Positions 24,624 to 34,442 of a DNA stretch of 64,000 nucleotides are shown piece after piece; within the stretch, counting starts at the first letter, position 1, and each line of letters starts with the position of its first letter. The translations under genes and the position numbers were made by a program. The notes beneath the pieces are model-generated. The model was not told the DNA's origin and made no database searches. It saw nothing but the letters and a program-made list of their open reading frames with translations. The DNA is from Neobacillus jeddahensis (GTDB lineage Bacteria > Bacillota > Bacilli > Bacillales > Cytobacillaceae). The stretch covers positions 1 to 64,000 of the forward strand of contig NZ_CCAS010000001.1 in NCBI RefSeq assembly GCF_000612625.1, given 5' to 3'.

Positions 24624-26216
24624 TCATTTTTCCAAGACAACATCGATTAAGATGATATCGGTTAAAGAGTGCAGCGACTGTTTCAGAATGTGATCAAATT
24701 CCTCGAGGTTCCTAGCGCGAATGCCGGTCACTCCGAAGCTGGCAGCCAATTGCACAAAATCCGGATTTTGAAAGGTTGCTCCGTCATTCTCGCCAAACTT
24801 TTTGTTCATTTGCTCGACCTCAAGTTTTAACATCGAGTCATTTAAAACAAGAATAATGAAGGAAAGTCCGAGCCGTTTGGCTGTCTCGATTTCTGCAAAA
24901 TTCATTAGGGCACCGCCATCGCCGGTAATACAAATAACAGGGTTATGAGGACAAGCTAGTTTCGCCCCGATGGCACCTGGTATGGCGATCCCCATTGAAG
25001 CGAGCCCGTTGGAAATAATTAACCGATTTGGCCCTTTTGGCTGATAGGTGCGGGCAATGGAATCCTTATGGGAACCGACATCGGATATGACAATCGTCTC
25101 CTCTGTCGTGTGAGCTTCAAGGCAGTGGAGAATAGTTTCAATCGAAAAGGGAAGAGTGGTCCCGGGTTGATGTGGTCCCATTTTATAAACAGTCTTTATT
25201 TGTTCCTTGAGTCCACTTAGTGGCACCCAGGATTTTGTTGGGAGAGCGGCTTGAATTAGGAGCTGTAATGTTTTCTTCAAGTTCCCGACCAGTTCCAACT
25301 CGACAGGATAGTATTCATTGATTTCTGCCGGTAATGGATCAATATGTAAAACAGGAAGTTTCTTCTTATTCCAATCCTTTGGCAGTTTTTCAACAAAGTC
25401 AAAGCCGATGACAATCAAGAGATCAGCCTCTTTCAAACCAGGCAGCACTACATCGTTTTCTTTAAATCCAAAGGTATAGAAATTAAGCGGGTGCTCTTTT
25501 GGAAGCACACCTTTTGCCATAAAACTATGGGTAACAGGGGATTGAAGGGACTCAATAAAGGTCAGAAGCTCTAGGACTGCTTCCTGCCTGATGACCCCGT
25601 TTCCGACGATGACAAAGGGCTTCAGCTTCTTTTTAATCAGGTTAATGGCTGCTTCGATTGTCTCGGTAACAGGGACACTTTCAGGCAAGGGAGTAACGGG
25701 TAAGGCCATCTCTGCGATCATTTGGGTCGCAAAGTTCTCTGGTAAAGTAATCGTGACAGAACCGGGTTTCTCCATTTTAGCGATCTTGAATGCTTTTCGA
25801 ATCACCACCGGAGTTGTTTGTGACTCATTGATTTGTGCGCTCCATTTCGTTGCGGGTTCGAACATTTTAACTATATCGATATATTGATGGGATTCCTTAT
25901 GGTGACGTTCCATGCCAGCCTGTCCAATTAAGGCTACCACAGGGGAATGATCGAGCTGAGCGCTGGTAATTCCTGTTAACAGATTTGTAGCTCCAGGCCC
26001 AAGCGTTGATAAGCACACGCCGACTTTGTTTGATAATCTTCCATATACATCGGCCATAAAAGCCGCCCCTTGCTCGTGCCTGACATTCACATATTGGATC
26101 TGTGTTGATTTTGACAGGGATTTAGCAAGGTCCAGAATCTCGGTGCCGACAATCCCAAACACGTATTCAACTCCTTCGTTTTCTAAACAATGGACTAGTA
26201 CGTCTGTTACCTTCAT
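24624..26216 (-). CDS. Acetolactate synthase-like thiamine-diphosphate enzyme
   Basis: 530 residues with the three domains of the family. The N-terminal Pyr domain has VRHEQGAAFMAD with the catalytic Glu, the middle domain has VIVGNGVIRQEAVL, and the C-terminal TPP site reads ITGDGGALMNFAEIETA to VLNDSML (GDG...N). It would condense pyruvate to acetolactate or act on a related 2-oxo acid. No regulatory subunit or ilv gene is nearby, so the anabolic route is not indicated. I take the second of two ATGs because AAGGAGG lies only 2 bases before the first. Confidence 0.85.
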   Translation of the reverse strand: MKVTDVLVHCLENEGVEYVFGIVGTEILDLAKSLSKSTQIQYVNVRHEQGAAFMADVYGRLSNKVGVCLSTLGPGATNLLTGITSAQLDHSPVVALIGQAGMERHHKESHQYIDIVKMFEPATKWSAQINESQTTPVVIRKAFKIAKMEKPGSVTITLPENFATQMIAEMALPVTPLPESVPVTETIEAAINLIKKKLKPFVIVGNGVIRQEAVLELLTFIESLQSPVTHSFMAKGVLPKEHPLNFYTFGFKENDVVLPGLKEADLLIVIGFDFVEKLPKDWNKKKLPVLHIDPLPAEINEYYPVELELVGNLKKTLQLLIQAALPTKSWVPLSGLKEQIKTVYKMGPHQPGTTLPFSIETILHCLEAHTTEETIVISDVGSHKDSIARTYQPKGPNRLIISNGLASMGIAIPGAIGAKLACPHNPVICITGDGGALMNFAEIETAKRLGLSFIILVLNDSMLKLEVEQMNKKFGENDGATFQNPDFVQLAASFGVTGIRARNLEEFDHILKQSLHSLTDIILIDVVLEK

Positions 26217-26341
26217 CATGTCCTCCTTATTATGTTAGCTACCTATGGCTACGGCCAATCCGATTGTCAACCCATCAAGGGAAACGGATGATTCCTTATC
26301 CCTATTCTTACCTAAATTTGTTTTTTATTTTTATCAGAAAA

Positions 26342-26416
26342 TAAAGGCATTAACTTTGTTTTCTCTTCCAATCGTTTGTTATCATTAAATTAGTAAAATA
26401 AGGGAGATGGAAGTTA
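26342..26416 (+). promoter_or_regulatory. Upstream region shared with the fragment at 17926
   Basis: GCATTAACTTTGTTTTCTC and TTAGTAAAATAAGGGAGATGG are present in near-identical form ahead of the truncated copy at 18005. This conserved stretch includes the ribosome site and probably the promoter of the aldo/keto reductase. Confidence 0.5.
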
Positions 26417-27352
26417 ATGGCCAAACATACTCGAATAGGGAAAACCGATTTATTTGTTAATCCGATTGGTCTTGGAACCAATGCCGTTGGGGGACATAAT
26501 CTTTTTCCAAACCTTGATGAAGAAGCAGGCAGGGAATTGGTCCGAACTGGTCTAAGTCAAGGGATTAATTTTCTAGACACAGCTTATATTTATGGTTTGG
26601 GGCGATCGGAAGAAATCATTGGGGAAGTTGTGAAAGAAAGCGGAACTCGTTCGGAAATTGTCATTGCATCCAAAGCAGCACATCAATTAAATGGTAATGA
26701 TATGATCTTAGATAACTCACCTGCTTTTCTAAAACAAGCCGTCGAAGAGAGTTTAAAACGGCTGCAAACGGATTACATAGATCTATTCTATATTCATTTT
26801 CCTGACCAAGATACACCAAAAGACGAAGCGGTGGGAGCGTTAAAGCTATTGAAGGATGAAGGGAAGATTAAAGCCATCGGAGTGTCTAATTTTTCTCTTC
26901 ATCAATTAAAGGAAGCCAACAAAGATGGCTATGTGGATGTCTATCAAGGGGAGTACAACTTGATAAGCCGCGATGCAGAGAAGGAATTATTCCCATACGT
27001 AACCGAACAGCAAATTTCTTTTGTGCCGTTTTACCCACTAGCTTCTGGGTTATTAACAGGTAAATATAATCAAGAAACTGAAATTAGTGAAAAGAATCGA
27101 AAAAGACCGCAATTTCAGGCAGGTGTTTTCGAAAAGAACTTGGAAAAGATTGAGCGAGTTCGTCAAATTGCAGTGACTAAGGGTGCGGAGGTTTCTCAAG
27201 TGATTCTTGCTTGGTATCTGTCCCGTCCATGCATCGACGTCATTATTCCAGGTGCCAAGCGTGCTGACCAAGTACTCCATAATTTAAAAACGTTACAAAT
27301 TCAATTATCTGCTTCAGAGCTTCAAGAAATTGATCAGATATTCCCTTTATAA
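26417..27352 (+). CDS. Aldo/keto reductase
   Basis: 311 residues with the catalytic tetrad D54, Y59, K86 and H127 (LDTAYIYG, IASKAA, YIHFPD) and the NADPH-binding C-terminal DVIIPGAKRADQVLHNL. It is an NADPH-dependent carbonyl reductase of the general-stress type (YhdN/IolS-like). The gene's 5' end and promoter were partly duplicated to 17926-18076. Bases 27353-27789 after it hold nothing I can support. Confidence 0.92.
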   Translation: MAKHTRIGKTDLFVNPIGLGTNAVGGHNLFPNLDEEAGRELVRTGLSQGINFLDTAYIYGLGRSEEIIGEVVKESGTRSEIVIASKAAHQLNGNDMILDNSPAFLKQAVEESLKRLQTDYIDLFYIHFPDQDTPKDEAVGALKLLKDEGKIKAIGVSNFSLHQLKEANKDGYVDVYQGEYNLISRDAEKELFPYVTEQQISFVPFYPLASGLLTGKYNQETEISEKNRKRPQFQAGVFEKNLEKIERVRQIAVTKGAEVSQVILAWYLSRPCIDVIIPGAKRADQVLHNLKTLQIQLSASELQEIDQIFPL

Positions 27353-27789
27353 GGAAAATAGAATTTTAGATCACGGCTCTGTTTTTATTTATTGTTGATT
27401 TTCGTGGAGGTTTGAGAATTCATAGGCGGAGAATTTCCGGCTAATGTATACAGTGGAGGTTTAAGAAGCAGACTTTTTTGTGAAAGTCTTTCTTCTAAGA
27501 TAATAGTGAACAAAAGGTTCTAATATTTTCAAAATACAGTTTCCAGCCACATAGCATTATACTGCTGTTTTAGTAACTTGACAGTATAAAAATTCCATAG
27601 TAACATTTAGTACGTGCTAATAATGAAATTGATTTTTTCAATAAAGAGCCTTTAGCAGAAAGTTAATATCACCTATTGACTTGATGAAAAAGGAATCCGA
27701 TTGAAAATAGAAATCTTATCTAATTGCATTCTTAAATTACATACAATAAAGGTAGACTATTTAAAAGCCTGATTAGGCAGTTAAAAGTA

Positions 27790-27856
27790 AACCGGCAATC
27801 ATCCAAGTTTAATGGTTTAACAGGACCATTAAATTTAGAGCTTGCCGGTTTTTTTG
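27790..27856 (+). terminator. Two-stem terminator-like structure ahead of dabB
   Basis: AACCGGCAA pairs with TTGCCGGTT, enclosing an inner stem TTTAATGGT / ACCATTAAA, then seven T. It sits 438 bases after the aldo/keto reductase and only 62 bases before the dabB ATG. It could be a leader attenuator or end a small RNA, rather than serve the distant upstream gene. Confidence 0.6.
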
Positions 27857-27918
27857 TTTTTTAAAACGATAAAGTAAAAGATTCATAGTATTAAAATCTA
27901 TGGGGGGAGAGAGATAGA

Positions 27919-29454
27919 ATGACCCATAATCATGATTTCATTTCATTGCCAACTGCCTTTTTTATCGTTCTTACCGTTTCCATGGTAAGCACCATTTTCC
28001 TGCTATATAAAAAGGTTCCCGTACATTTGGTTCGTTATCACATTGGCCTTCTTTCGTTGCCTCCCATCGTTGCCTTGTGGGGGCTTCTCGCTAACAATCG
28101 AACGGTGATGGTTGGTCCATGGCGTTTTGACTCGCTTTCTTGGCTCCTGGCCCTATTTGTCCTGACAATCGGTTTGATTGTGCAGCGTTATTCTGTCCGA
28201 TACTTATTCGGTGATCGTGATTACCGAAAATATTTTGCTCTGCTGACATTCACAACATATGCTGACACGCTTGCCTGGATCAGCAATGACCTTCGTCTTC
28301 TTTTGGTTTGCTGGGGAGTGACCTTGTTGGGACTTACGTTGCTTATCCGATTACATAAGGAGTGGCAAGTGGCCAGAAAGGCAGCTGCCTCTGCAGGCCG
28401 GCTATTTTTAATCAGTTGGCTGATCCTACTAGTGGCTGTTATTTGGATGGCACAAACAACAGGACAGTGGCAACTATCCATTGTGCTTGAAAAAAATAAT
28501 CTTGCACAACTCCCATCATGGGAGAGGACCTGCATCAATCTCCTTTTAATCATTGCGATGTTCATTCCATCTGCACAGTTTCCTTTTCAACGTTGGCTGT
28601 TGGATTCGGTAGTCGCTCCAACGCCTGTTTCAGCTGTCATGCATGCCGGAATCGTCAATGCCGGTGGTCTATTGTTTACACGTTTCGCACCGATCTTTAG
28701 CGGTGAGGCAGCACAGATCTTTTTGCTTGTGGTGTCTGGTTTTTCCGTTCTGCTGGGAACCGGAATCATGCTTGTTCATGTCGACTATAAACGGCAGTTG
28801 GTGGGCTCGACCATTGCACAAATGGGATTCATGCTAATTCAGTGTGCATTAGGGGCCTATTTAGCAGCCGTAATTCATGCACTCTTACATGGACTGTTCA
28901 AAGCGAGCCTGTTCCTGCAGGCTGGATCTGCCGTCCAGCACAGGGAGATTCATTCCTTCAAAAGTCGTCAAATCCCCAATTTGTGGGTGATCACTGGAGT
29001 GATTTTAGCTCTCATGACGGGGATTGGCTATTTGCTGACTTCTGGTGGAGAGGGTTATCCAATTATTAGCAGCTTCATTTTAGGCTGGTCCATGCTATTT
29101 GCTTGGATCGGACTCGTTGCTTTTGGAAATGGCAGAACGGGTCGATTTGCTGGATTGACTTTTCTTGCAGGGGCGTTATTGATGTTCACATACATTCATA
29201 AGTCCTTAGACAGCCTGTTACATGAAACCATTCTTTCTGGGATGAACCCTTCTTGTCCTGCCATCATCTGGGTCCTGTTTCTCTTACTGGGAGGTACTGC
29301 TGTTGGGTTATGGCTGGCACACAAACGTTCCTCAACCGCCTTTACGATCATTTATCTTTGGCTTGTCCATTTAGGCGAGCCGCACAAAGATGTAGTGGAA
29401 AGTCATCCAACCTATTTGGCAAAATCCTTGTTTTATCGGGGGGAATCTAAATGA
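27919..29454 (+). CDS. dabB: DabB, NuoL/MrpA-like membrane subunit of the DAB carbon-uptake system
   Basis: 511 residues, about 12-14 membrane helices, related to the proton-pumping NuoL/MrpA subunits: PFQRWLLDSVVAPTPVSAVMH and HAGIVNAGGLLFTRFAP are the Proton_antipo core. It couples ion flow to CO2/bicarbonate capture by DabA. Start ATG after GGGGGGAGAGAG. Its last four bases overlap the dabA start (ATGA), so the two are co-translated. This pair corresponds to B. subtilis ndhF-ybcC. Confidence 0.9.
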   Translation: MTHNHDFISLPTAFFIVLTVSMVSTIFLLYKKVPVHLVRYHIGLLSLPPIVALWGLLANNRTVMVGPWRFDSLSWLLALFVLTIGLIVQRYSVRYLFGDRDYRKYFALLTFTTYADTLAWISNDLRLLLVCWGVTLLGLTLLIRLHKEWQVARKAAASAGRLFLISWLILLVAVIWMAQTTGQWQLSIVLEKNNLAQLPSWERTCINLLLIIAMFIPSAQFPFQRWLLDSVVAPTPVSAVMHAGIVNAGGLLFTRFAPIFSGEAAQIFLLVVSGFSVLLGTGIMLVHVDYKRQLVGSTIAQMGFMLIQCALGAYLAAVIHALLHGLFKASLFLQAGSAVQHREIHSFKSRQIPNLWVITGVILALMTGIGYLLTSGGEGYPIISSFILGWSMLFAWIGLVAFGNGRTGRFAGLTFLAGALLMFTYIHKSLDSLLHETILSGMNPSCPAIIWVLFLLLGGTAVGLWLAHKRSSTAFTIIYLWLVHLGEPHKDVVESHPTYLAKSLFYRGESK

Positions 29455-32069
29455 CAACGACATTAGCTAGACCTTTAAATTGGGAAAATGAAACGGAAGA
29501 ACGTGGTCTTACTATTCATGAAATAGTGAAAGCAGCCAGCGAAATCATCGCTCCGCTTGGCCCGATTAGCCAGTTTGCAGCACGCAGCCCCTGGGCCAGT
29601 TTGGAGGGGCAATCCTTTGAACAGATGGTACGCCGATTCAAAGATCGTTGCGATATCGAGCTACTTCCCAACGATTCTGTCTTGCAATCAGCATGGAACC
29701 ATGGTGAAATGGATGTGGAATTTTTAGAAGAAGGGCTGCAGCTCTGGCTTGAGCAGCACGATTTCGAACTTTCGCACACGGATGCGGTGCAGTTTTGCCG
29801 CACGGCTCTTACGCAGGGTCCGCCTTCTTCTGAATTAACGGCACTTCCCGAAGTGAAAAGCTTGGCAAAAAGGCTGAGTGACTTCAATTTCCATCTGCAT
29901 ACAAGAAAAACCGTTAAACCCCTTAGCCAGTGTTTTGAACAGAAAGAAGGCGACGGGAAGTTTAGAGATCTCAACCGCCATATGATCAAGTGGTGTAAAT
30001 TATTTCTGGATGAGTCTCAGGCCGTTTGGTCCATGCCCAATCGTGAACAAGGTTTCTATCAGGCATGGAAGCGAATGGCTTGCTTAGACCCGGCCTTATC
30101 GTTAGAGGCACGGAAACAGATAAAACATTTGCCGAATGAAGCAGACATAGCTTTAGTAGAGGCTCTATCACAACTAGGAATTTCCGATTCAGAGACGCAG
30201 GAATATCTTGAAGCCCACTTGCTGGCTCTGCCAGGCTGGGCGGGGATGATGCTATGGCGCACACAGCAACAAATAAAGGATAGCTCCTTGCTTACTGACT
30301 ATTTGGCTATTCGAATCTCAATGGAGCTGATATTGTTGAAGCCTCATTTTCCATTGTCTAAACAAGGAAGGGAAGAGCAAGTGCGCCTGGAACCGTTAAT
30401 CGCCGCTTGGATTCATTGGGGGAATGTCCCCATAGATAAATGGCATCAATTGTCTGATGTGGAACAAAAAGCACGTTTGAACCTGGCTCGGCAGTTTGAT
30501 AAGATTGTCCGCAATAGGCTATGGCTGGAAGCTTGGGAAAAAACATATGAAAAACAACTAATGGAGCAAATCCTCTCGAAGCAGGAGCTGGTCTCTGAGC
30601 CAAATAAACCTTCGTTGGCACAATTCGTTTTTTGCATCGATGTCCGATCAGAGCCTTTCCGTCGAAAACTGGAACAGACAGAGGGGGTTGAAACCTTTGG
30701 GGCAGCCGGATTCTACGGTTTGCCGATTGAAACCTGCAAACTTGAACAAAAGCATAGCCATCCTTCCTTGCCGGTTATGTCAAAACCGCAATTCAAGGTA
30801 ATGGAATACTTACCTGAATCGCAGTACAAACCATTTCACGAGCGGATTGAAGCAGTTCATTCACTTAAAGGTACATTCAAGTCAATGAAACACAACCTGC
30901 TTGCCAGTCTATTGCTGCCGGAAGTAAGCGGACCTTGGCTTAGCATGCAGACACTAGCCCGAACTTTTATACCAAGGAGTACAGGTCGCACTTTCAAGAA
31001 GCTGCTTGACACGTGGGTGATGAAACCTGATGTGAGACTAACGCTTGACCGTATGGAGCAATCTAAATCGGAGCTACCGATCGGTTTTTCAGAGGAAGAG
31101 AAAGTGCAATATGTGGAGCAGGCTTTAATAACGATGGGGCTCACCGATCATTTCGCTCCATTAGTGGTGATTTGCGGACATGGAAGCCGAAGCATCAATA
31201 ACCCATATGCGGCTTCGCTCGATTGCGGGGCATGCGGCGGCACCTCAAGCGCTTTTAATGCACGAGTATTGGCTGAATTGTGCAACTTTCCCCATGTAAG
31301 GCAGTCACTAAAAGCTAGGGGGATTTTGATACCGGAGGAAACTATTTTTGCGGCGGCCGAGCATATTACCACACTTGATGAACTGCATTGGGAGTATCTG
31401 CCAAAGCTCTCGGCAAAGGCTGAAGAGGCCTTTACCTGCATCCAGGCCGTTCTGCCACAGGTGAGTGAACAGGCTAGCGCCGAGCGGATTTCGAAATTAC
31501 CGAATCTCAAATTCAATCGCAAAAATCCTAAAGAAGAAGCCGAGCGGCATTCAGAGGACTGGAGTGAAATCCGTCCAGAATGGGGGCTGGCAGGTAATGC
31601 GGCGTTTGTCATCGGAGAACGAAGCCTGACCGAAGAGTGCAATCTGGAGGGCAGAGTTTTTCTTCATAACTATAATTGGATAAAAGATAAAAATGGCTCT
31701 CTGCTTGCCAGCATTATTGCCGGGCCGGCAACTGTTAGCCAATGGATTAACCTGCAATATTACGCATCTGCTGTTGCACCGCATTATTATGGCAGCGGAA
31801 ATAAAGCAACCCAGACCGTGACAGCCGGAATTGGAGTGATGCAGGGCAATGCCAGTGATTTATTATCTGGACTCCCATGGCAATCGGTCATGCAATCGGA
31901 TGAAACGATCTATCATGCACCTATCAGGCTATTGGTGGTCATCCAGGCACCAACGGAATATGTGGAACGATTGTTGAAGCATGATCGGACCTTTCAACAA
32001 AAAGTAGACAACGGTTGGCTGCGGCTCGCATCCATTGATCCAGAAGGTAACTGGAAAAGTTGGTCATAG
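29451..32069 (+). CDS. dabA: DabA (DUF2309/YbcC), carbonic-anhydrase-like subunit of DAB
   Basis: 872 residues. The beta-carbonic-anhydrase-like zinc site is complete: C395-x-D397 in FCIDVRSEPFR, and H577 with C592 in CGHGSRS and SLDCGACGG. The H-to-C spacing of 15 equals that of characterised DabA. Cytoplasmic and peripheral, it hydrates CO2 unidirectionally with DabB energy, accumulating bicarbonate. It overlaps dabB by four bases and has ribosome site GGGGGGAA. Confidence 0.93.
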   Translation: MTTTLARPLNWENETEERGLTIHEIVKAASEIIAPLGPISQFAARSPWASLEGQSFEQMVRRFKDRCDIELLPNDSVLQSAWNHGEMDVEFLEEGLQLWLEQHDFELSHTDAVQFCRTALTQGPPSSELTALPEVKSLAKRLSDFNFHLHTRKTVKPLSQCFEQKEGDGKFRDLNRHMIKWCKLFLDESQAVWSMPNREQGFYQAWKRMACLDPALSLEARKQIKHLPNEADIALVEALSQLGISDSETQEYLEAHLLALPGWAGMMLWRTQQQIKDSSLLTDYLAIRISMELILLKPHFPLSKQGREEQVRLEPLIAAWIHWGNVPIDKWHQLSDVEQKARLNLARQFDKIVRNRLWLEAWEKTYEKQLMEQILSKQELVSEPNKPSLAQFVFCIDVRSEPFRRKLEQTEGVETFGAAGFYGLPIETCKLEQKHSHPSLPVMSKPQFKVMEYLPESQYKPFHERIEAVHSLKGTFKSMKHNLLASLLLPEVSGPWLSMQTLARTFIPRSTGRTFKKLLDTWVMKPDVRLTLDRMEQSKSELPIGFSEEEKVQYVEQALITMGLTDHFAPLVVICGHGSRSINNPYAASLDCGACGGTSSAFNARVLAELCNFPHVRQSLKARGILIPEETIFAAAEHITTLDELHWEYLPKLSAKAEEAFTCIQAVLPQVSEQASAERISKLPNLKFNRKNPKEEAERHSEDWSEIRPEWGLAGNAAFVIGERSLTEECNLEGRVFLHNYNWIKDKNGSLLASIIAGPATVSQWINLQYYASAVAPHYYGSGNKATQTVTAGIGVMQGNASDLLSGLPWQSVMQSDETIYHAPIRLLVVIQAPTEYVERLLKHDRTFQQKVDNGWLRLASIDPEGNWKSWS

Positions 32070-32141
32070 CGCCGTCATGGTGTAAGAAATCATTGATGAA
32101 CTGTACGATTTTTGGTTAGTAGAGAAAGGATAGAAATCAAT

Positions 32142-32507
32142 ATGGACAAGTCAAAAGGCATGATTGAAGCTGAAATTAGTAAAGCATTAACCCATTGGGA
32201 GAAAAGTTATCTGGGCCGCGGTTCCATTTCTGTAAAGACAGATATTGTACGGGATATGGTGATTGTGACATTGAATGGCATATTAACCCCAGCTGAATAT
32301 GCCTTATGCAGGGATAAAGAAGGGCTGTTATCGATAAAAACGACACGAAACAGCTTGGTGGAATCAGGACAAGAAGAATTGAAGCACATTGTTTATTCGA
32401 TAACAGGTGAGGAAGTAATCAGTATTCATACCGATCTTAGCACGCAAACCGGTGAAAGGGTCATGGTCTTTAAACTCTCAGGAGATTTGGAGAAAAAATT
32501 CGCCTAA
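32142..32507 (+). CDS. ybcI: DUF2294 protein (YbcI-like)
   Basis: 121 residues from ATG 32142 after AAAGGA. GRGSISVKTDIVRDMVIVTL and SGQEELKHIVYSITGEEV match DUF2294. B. subtilis has a similar gene (ybcI) in the ybcC cluster. Function unknown; the linkage implies a part in carbon uptake or its control. A TTG ten codons upstream is less likely because it precedes the ribosome site. Confidence 0.75.
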   Translation: MDKSKGMIEAEISKALTHWEKSYLGRGSISVKTDIVRDMVIVTLNGILTPAEYALCRDKEGLLSIKTTRNSLVESGQEELKHIVYSITGEEVISIHTDLSTQTGERVMVFKLSGDLEKKFA

Positions 32508-32583
32508 CGATGGGGCTTCCCTAAATGTTTGGAAAGTTGTGTCCAACGGAAAAGATTAAAACTGCATTAAACGGGGTGAGATA

Positions 32584-33075
32584 ATGAATATGGTGGAAAA
32601 CAGAAAAGTGTTGTTTGTGATGGGGATGGAGCAAAGCCCGAAAAGTATATTGAAAGAGATGGATCGTCTTCAAACGGATCATATCTTAGTCTTGCAATCT
32701 TATGGACCAGACTTTTCACCCTTCAGTGATATCATGCGGGACATCATTCTTGCCGTTTATCAGGAGAATGTGGAAGAAATAGTTGTTGCTGTTCCAACAG
32801 CAGAGCGAAAGAATGAAAGAGAGACACTTAAACAACTATATGAAAATAAAGAATTACAAGAGAAAATTAAAACGTTGGATTATCTGTTTGAAAATTGCAT
32901 GCCAGAATTCCCGAAATGCAGTGTAAGAGAATGGCTGGAGGGCAACGAAGCCTCTGCTGACAATAGGCAAAATTATGCTGAAGTGATTCGAAACCATCCA
33001 TTGATGCCATCCAATGTAAACGTGACAGAATGCAAGATTGATAACGAAAAGCCATCAAAAATGGTCGTTTTATGA
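32584..33075 (+). CDS. ybcF: Degenerate beta-carbonic-anhydrase-like protein (YbcF-like)
   Basis: 163 residues. The position and the fold-like pattern (VLQSYGPDFSPFSDIMRDII, then EEIVVAVPTAERKNER) suit YbcF, a beta-carbonic-anhydrase homologue linked to ybcC. The zinc ligands are missing, however. Where C-x-D-x-R is expected there is no Cys (SYGPDF), and the HxxC loop is VPTAERK. It is therefore probably catalytically dead and may be a regulator or bicarbonate sensor. Ribosome site GGGGTGAG. Confidence 0.65.
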   Translation: MNMVENRKVLFVMGMEQSPKSILKEMDRLQTDHILVLQSYGPDFSPFSDIMRDIILAVYQENVEEIVVAVPTAERKNERETLKQLYENKELQEKIKTLDYLFENCMPEFPKCSVREWLEGNEASADNRQNYAEVIRNHPLMPSNVNVTECKIDNEKPSKMVVL

Positions 33076-33100
33076 GAAATTGATCACTGATTGAAAGTAA

Positions 33101-33150
33101 AAAACACCGAAAAGACTACTCTATTAGAAAGTGGTCTTTCGGTGTTTTTT
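33101..33150 (+). terminator. Terminator of the dab operon
   Basis: AACACCGAAAAGACTAC pairs with GTGGTCTTTCGGTGTT and is followed by six T. It closes dabB-dabA-ybcI-ybcF. Confidence 0.88.
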
Positions 33151-33374
33151 GCTTATTTATTGTTGTGGGAAATAGGAAATGTCTCCTTTTGAGAACGATA
33201 AAGTCCTAAAAGGAGATTACGAGAATCGGCTTGTACAAACAATAACATTTATAAATGAATGACAAAACCATCAATTTTTCAGTGCGTGCCTGGCACCCAC
33301 AATTAGTCTATAATAGAAGGATGTCGGAATGAAAAGCAGGATTTATTTCCTATGACTTTAGAAGATATAAGTAG

Positions 33375-34442
33375 GTGGGCACAATCGAGATCATAGAAAC
33401 ACGGGTGAGAGGGTTTATTTCAGACATCCAACACCCTAGTCAAAAAAAGAGAATCAATCTAAATGATTTAGAACTGCAATTACGCAAGCTGATGAATGAT
33501 TATTTTGAGCTGGATGGCTATGCACAATTTTATAACACCATACAAACCTTACAAGCAGAAGGGGAGCTAATCCCCATACAAAATAATCAATACAACGGGA
33601 AAACACCCGCGCTTGCTTTATATTACTGGGTGAATCTTAAAACCCAGACATCCAAATGGGATCGTCTGGAGATGATGAAATTAAGTGATCAGTTTGATTT
33701 TTCCTATTATGAACGGTATCCCGAATGGCAATCAGAAGAGGAATGGAATCGCATCCAGAAGGTCTATTCTTTTTTACAATCGAGTCAGGAGCGAGAATGG
33801 GTTTCCGTCGAAGAAAGAAGCTTAGAGCTATTTGGCCATGAAAAATTTCTGTTAGATAGCGAACAGTTTTCGGATGGCAAAGGCTTTTTCACGAGAATAG
33901 GCATCACAGCAGAACAGCTTAAAATGGTGAACTATGGAGAGCCATTTGTGTTTTGGATCAAACAAGGAAAAGCCATCGATGAGATTCAGCGGATCCTCAT
34001 CGTCGAAAATCTATCATTCTTTCATACTTCGATTCAATTAGTAGAAGCAGGCCAGTTGGACTATGAGCCTGATCTCATTATTTATGGGGAAGGGACGAAA
34101 ATCGAACGAAGCTTTTCCTTTTTCTTTCGCATGTTTCCCCCGAAAAATTATCTTTTTTATTACGCAGGTGATCTGGATGCGGCCGGATATGGCATCCTTA
34201 TCCGTCTGATTGAAAAATATCCAGCCAGTTGTATTCAGCCTGCCTTAAAAATTTATCGCAAAATGCTGGAATGTATGGAACAAAGGAATGATCAAAAACA
34301 AGGTCAAACACAAAATTACTTGGATGACTTTCTTCAATGGTTTACCGAAGAGGAGCAAGCCATACTCATGCAATTATGGAACGAAAATAAGCGGATTCCA
34401 CAGGAAGTACTGACAATCGAAACTTGGAGGCGATGGATGTGA
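33375..34442 (+). CDS. jetD: Wadjet JetD, Toprim-like nuclease subunit
   Basis: 355 residues. An N-terminal helical part (about 1-180) leads to a Toprim fold: ILIVENLSFFH with E211, LIIYGEGTKI with G238-E-G, and YYAGDLDAAGYGI with D266 and D268. JetD is the topoisomerase-VI-like nuclease that cuts circular DNA after the SMC motor extrudes a loop. It starts at GTG with a poor ribosome site and is first of the four genes; jetA overlaps its end. Confidence 0.85.
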   Translation: MGTIEIIETRVRGFISDIQHPSQKKRINLNDLELQLRKLMNDYFELDGYAQFYNTIQTLQAEGELIPIQNNQYNGKTPALALYYWVNLKTQTSKWDRLEMMKLSDQFDFSYYERYPEWQSEEEWNRIQKVYSFLQSSQEREWVSVEERSLELFGHEKFLLDSEQFSDGKGFFTRIGITAEQLKMVNYGEPFVFWIKQGKAIDEIQRILIVENLSFFHTSIQLVEAGQLDYEPDLIIYGEGTKIERSFSFFFRMFPPKNYLFYYAGDLDAAGYGILIRLIEKYPASCIQPALKIYRKMLECMEQRNDQKQGQTQNYLDDFLQWFTEEEQAILMQLWNENKRIPQEVLTIETWRRWM

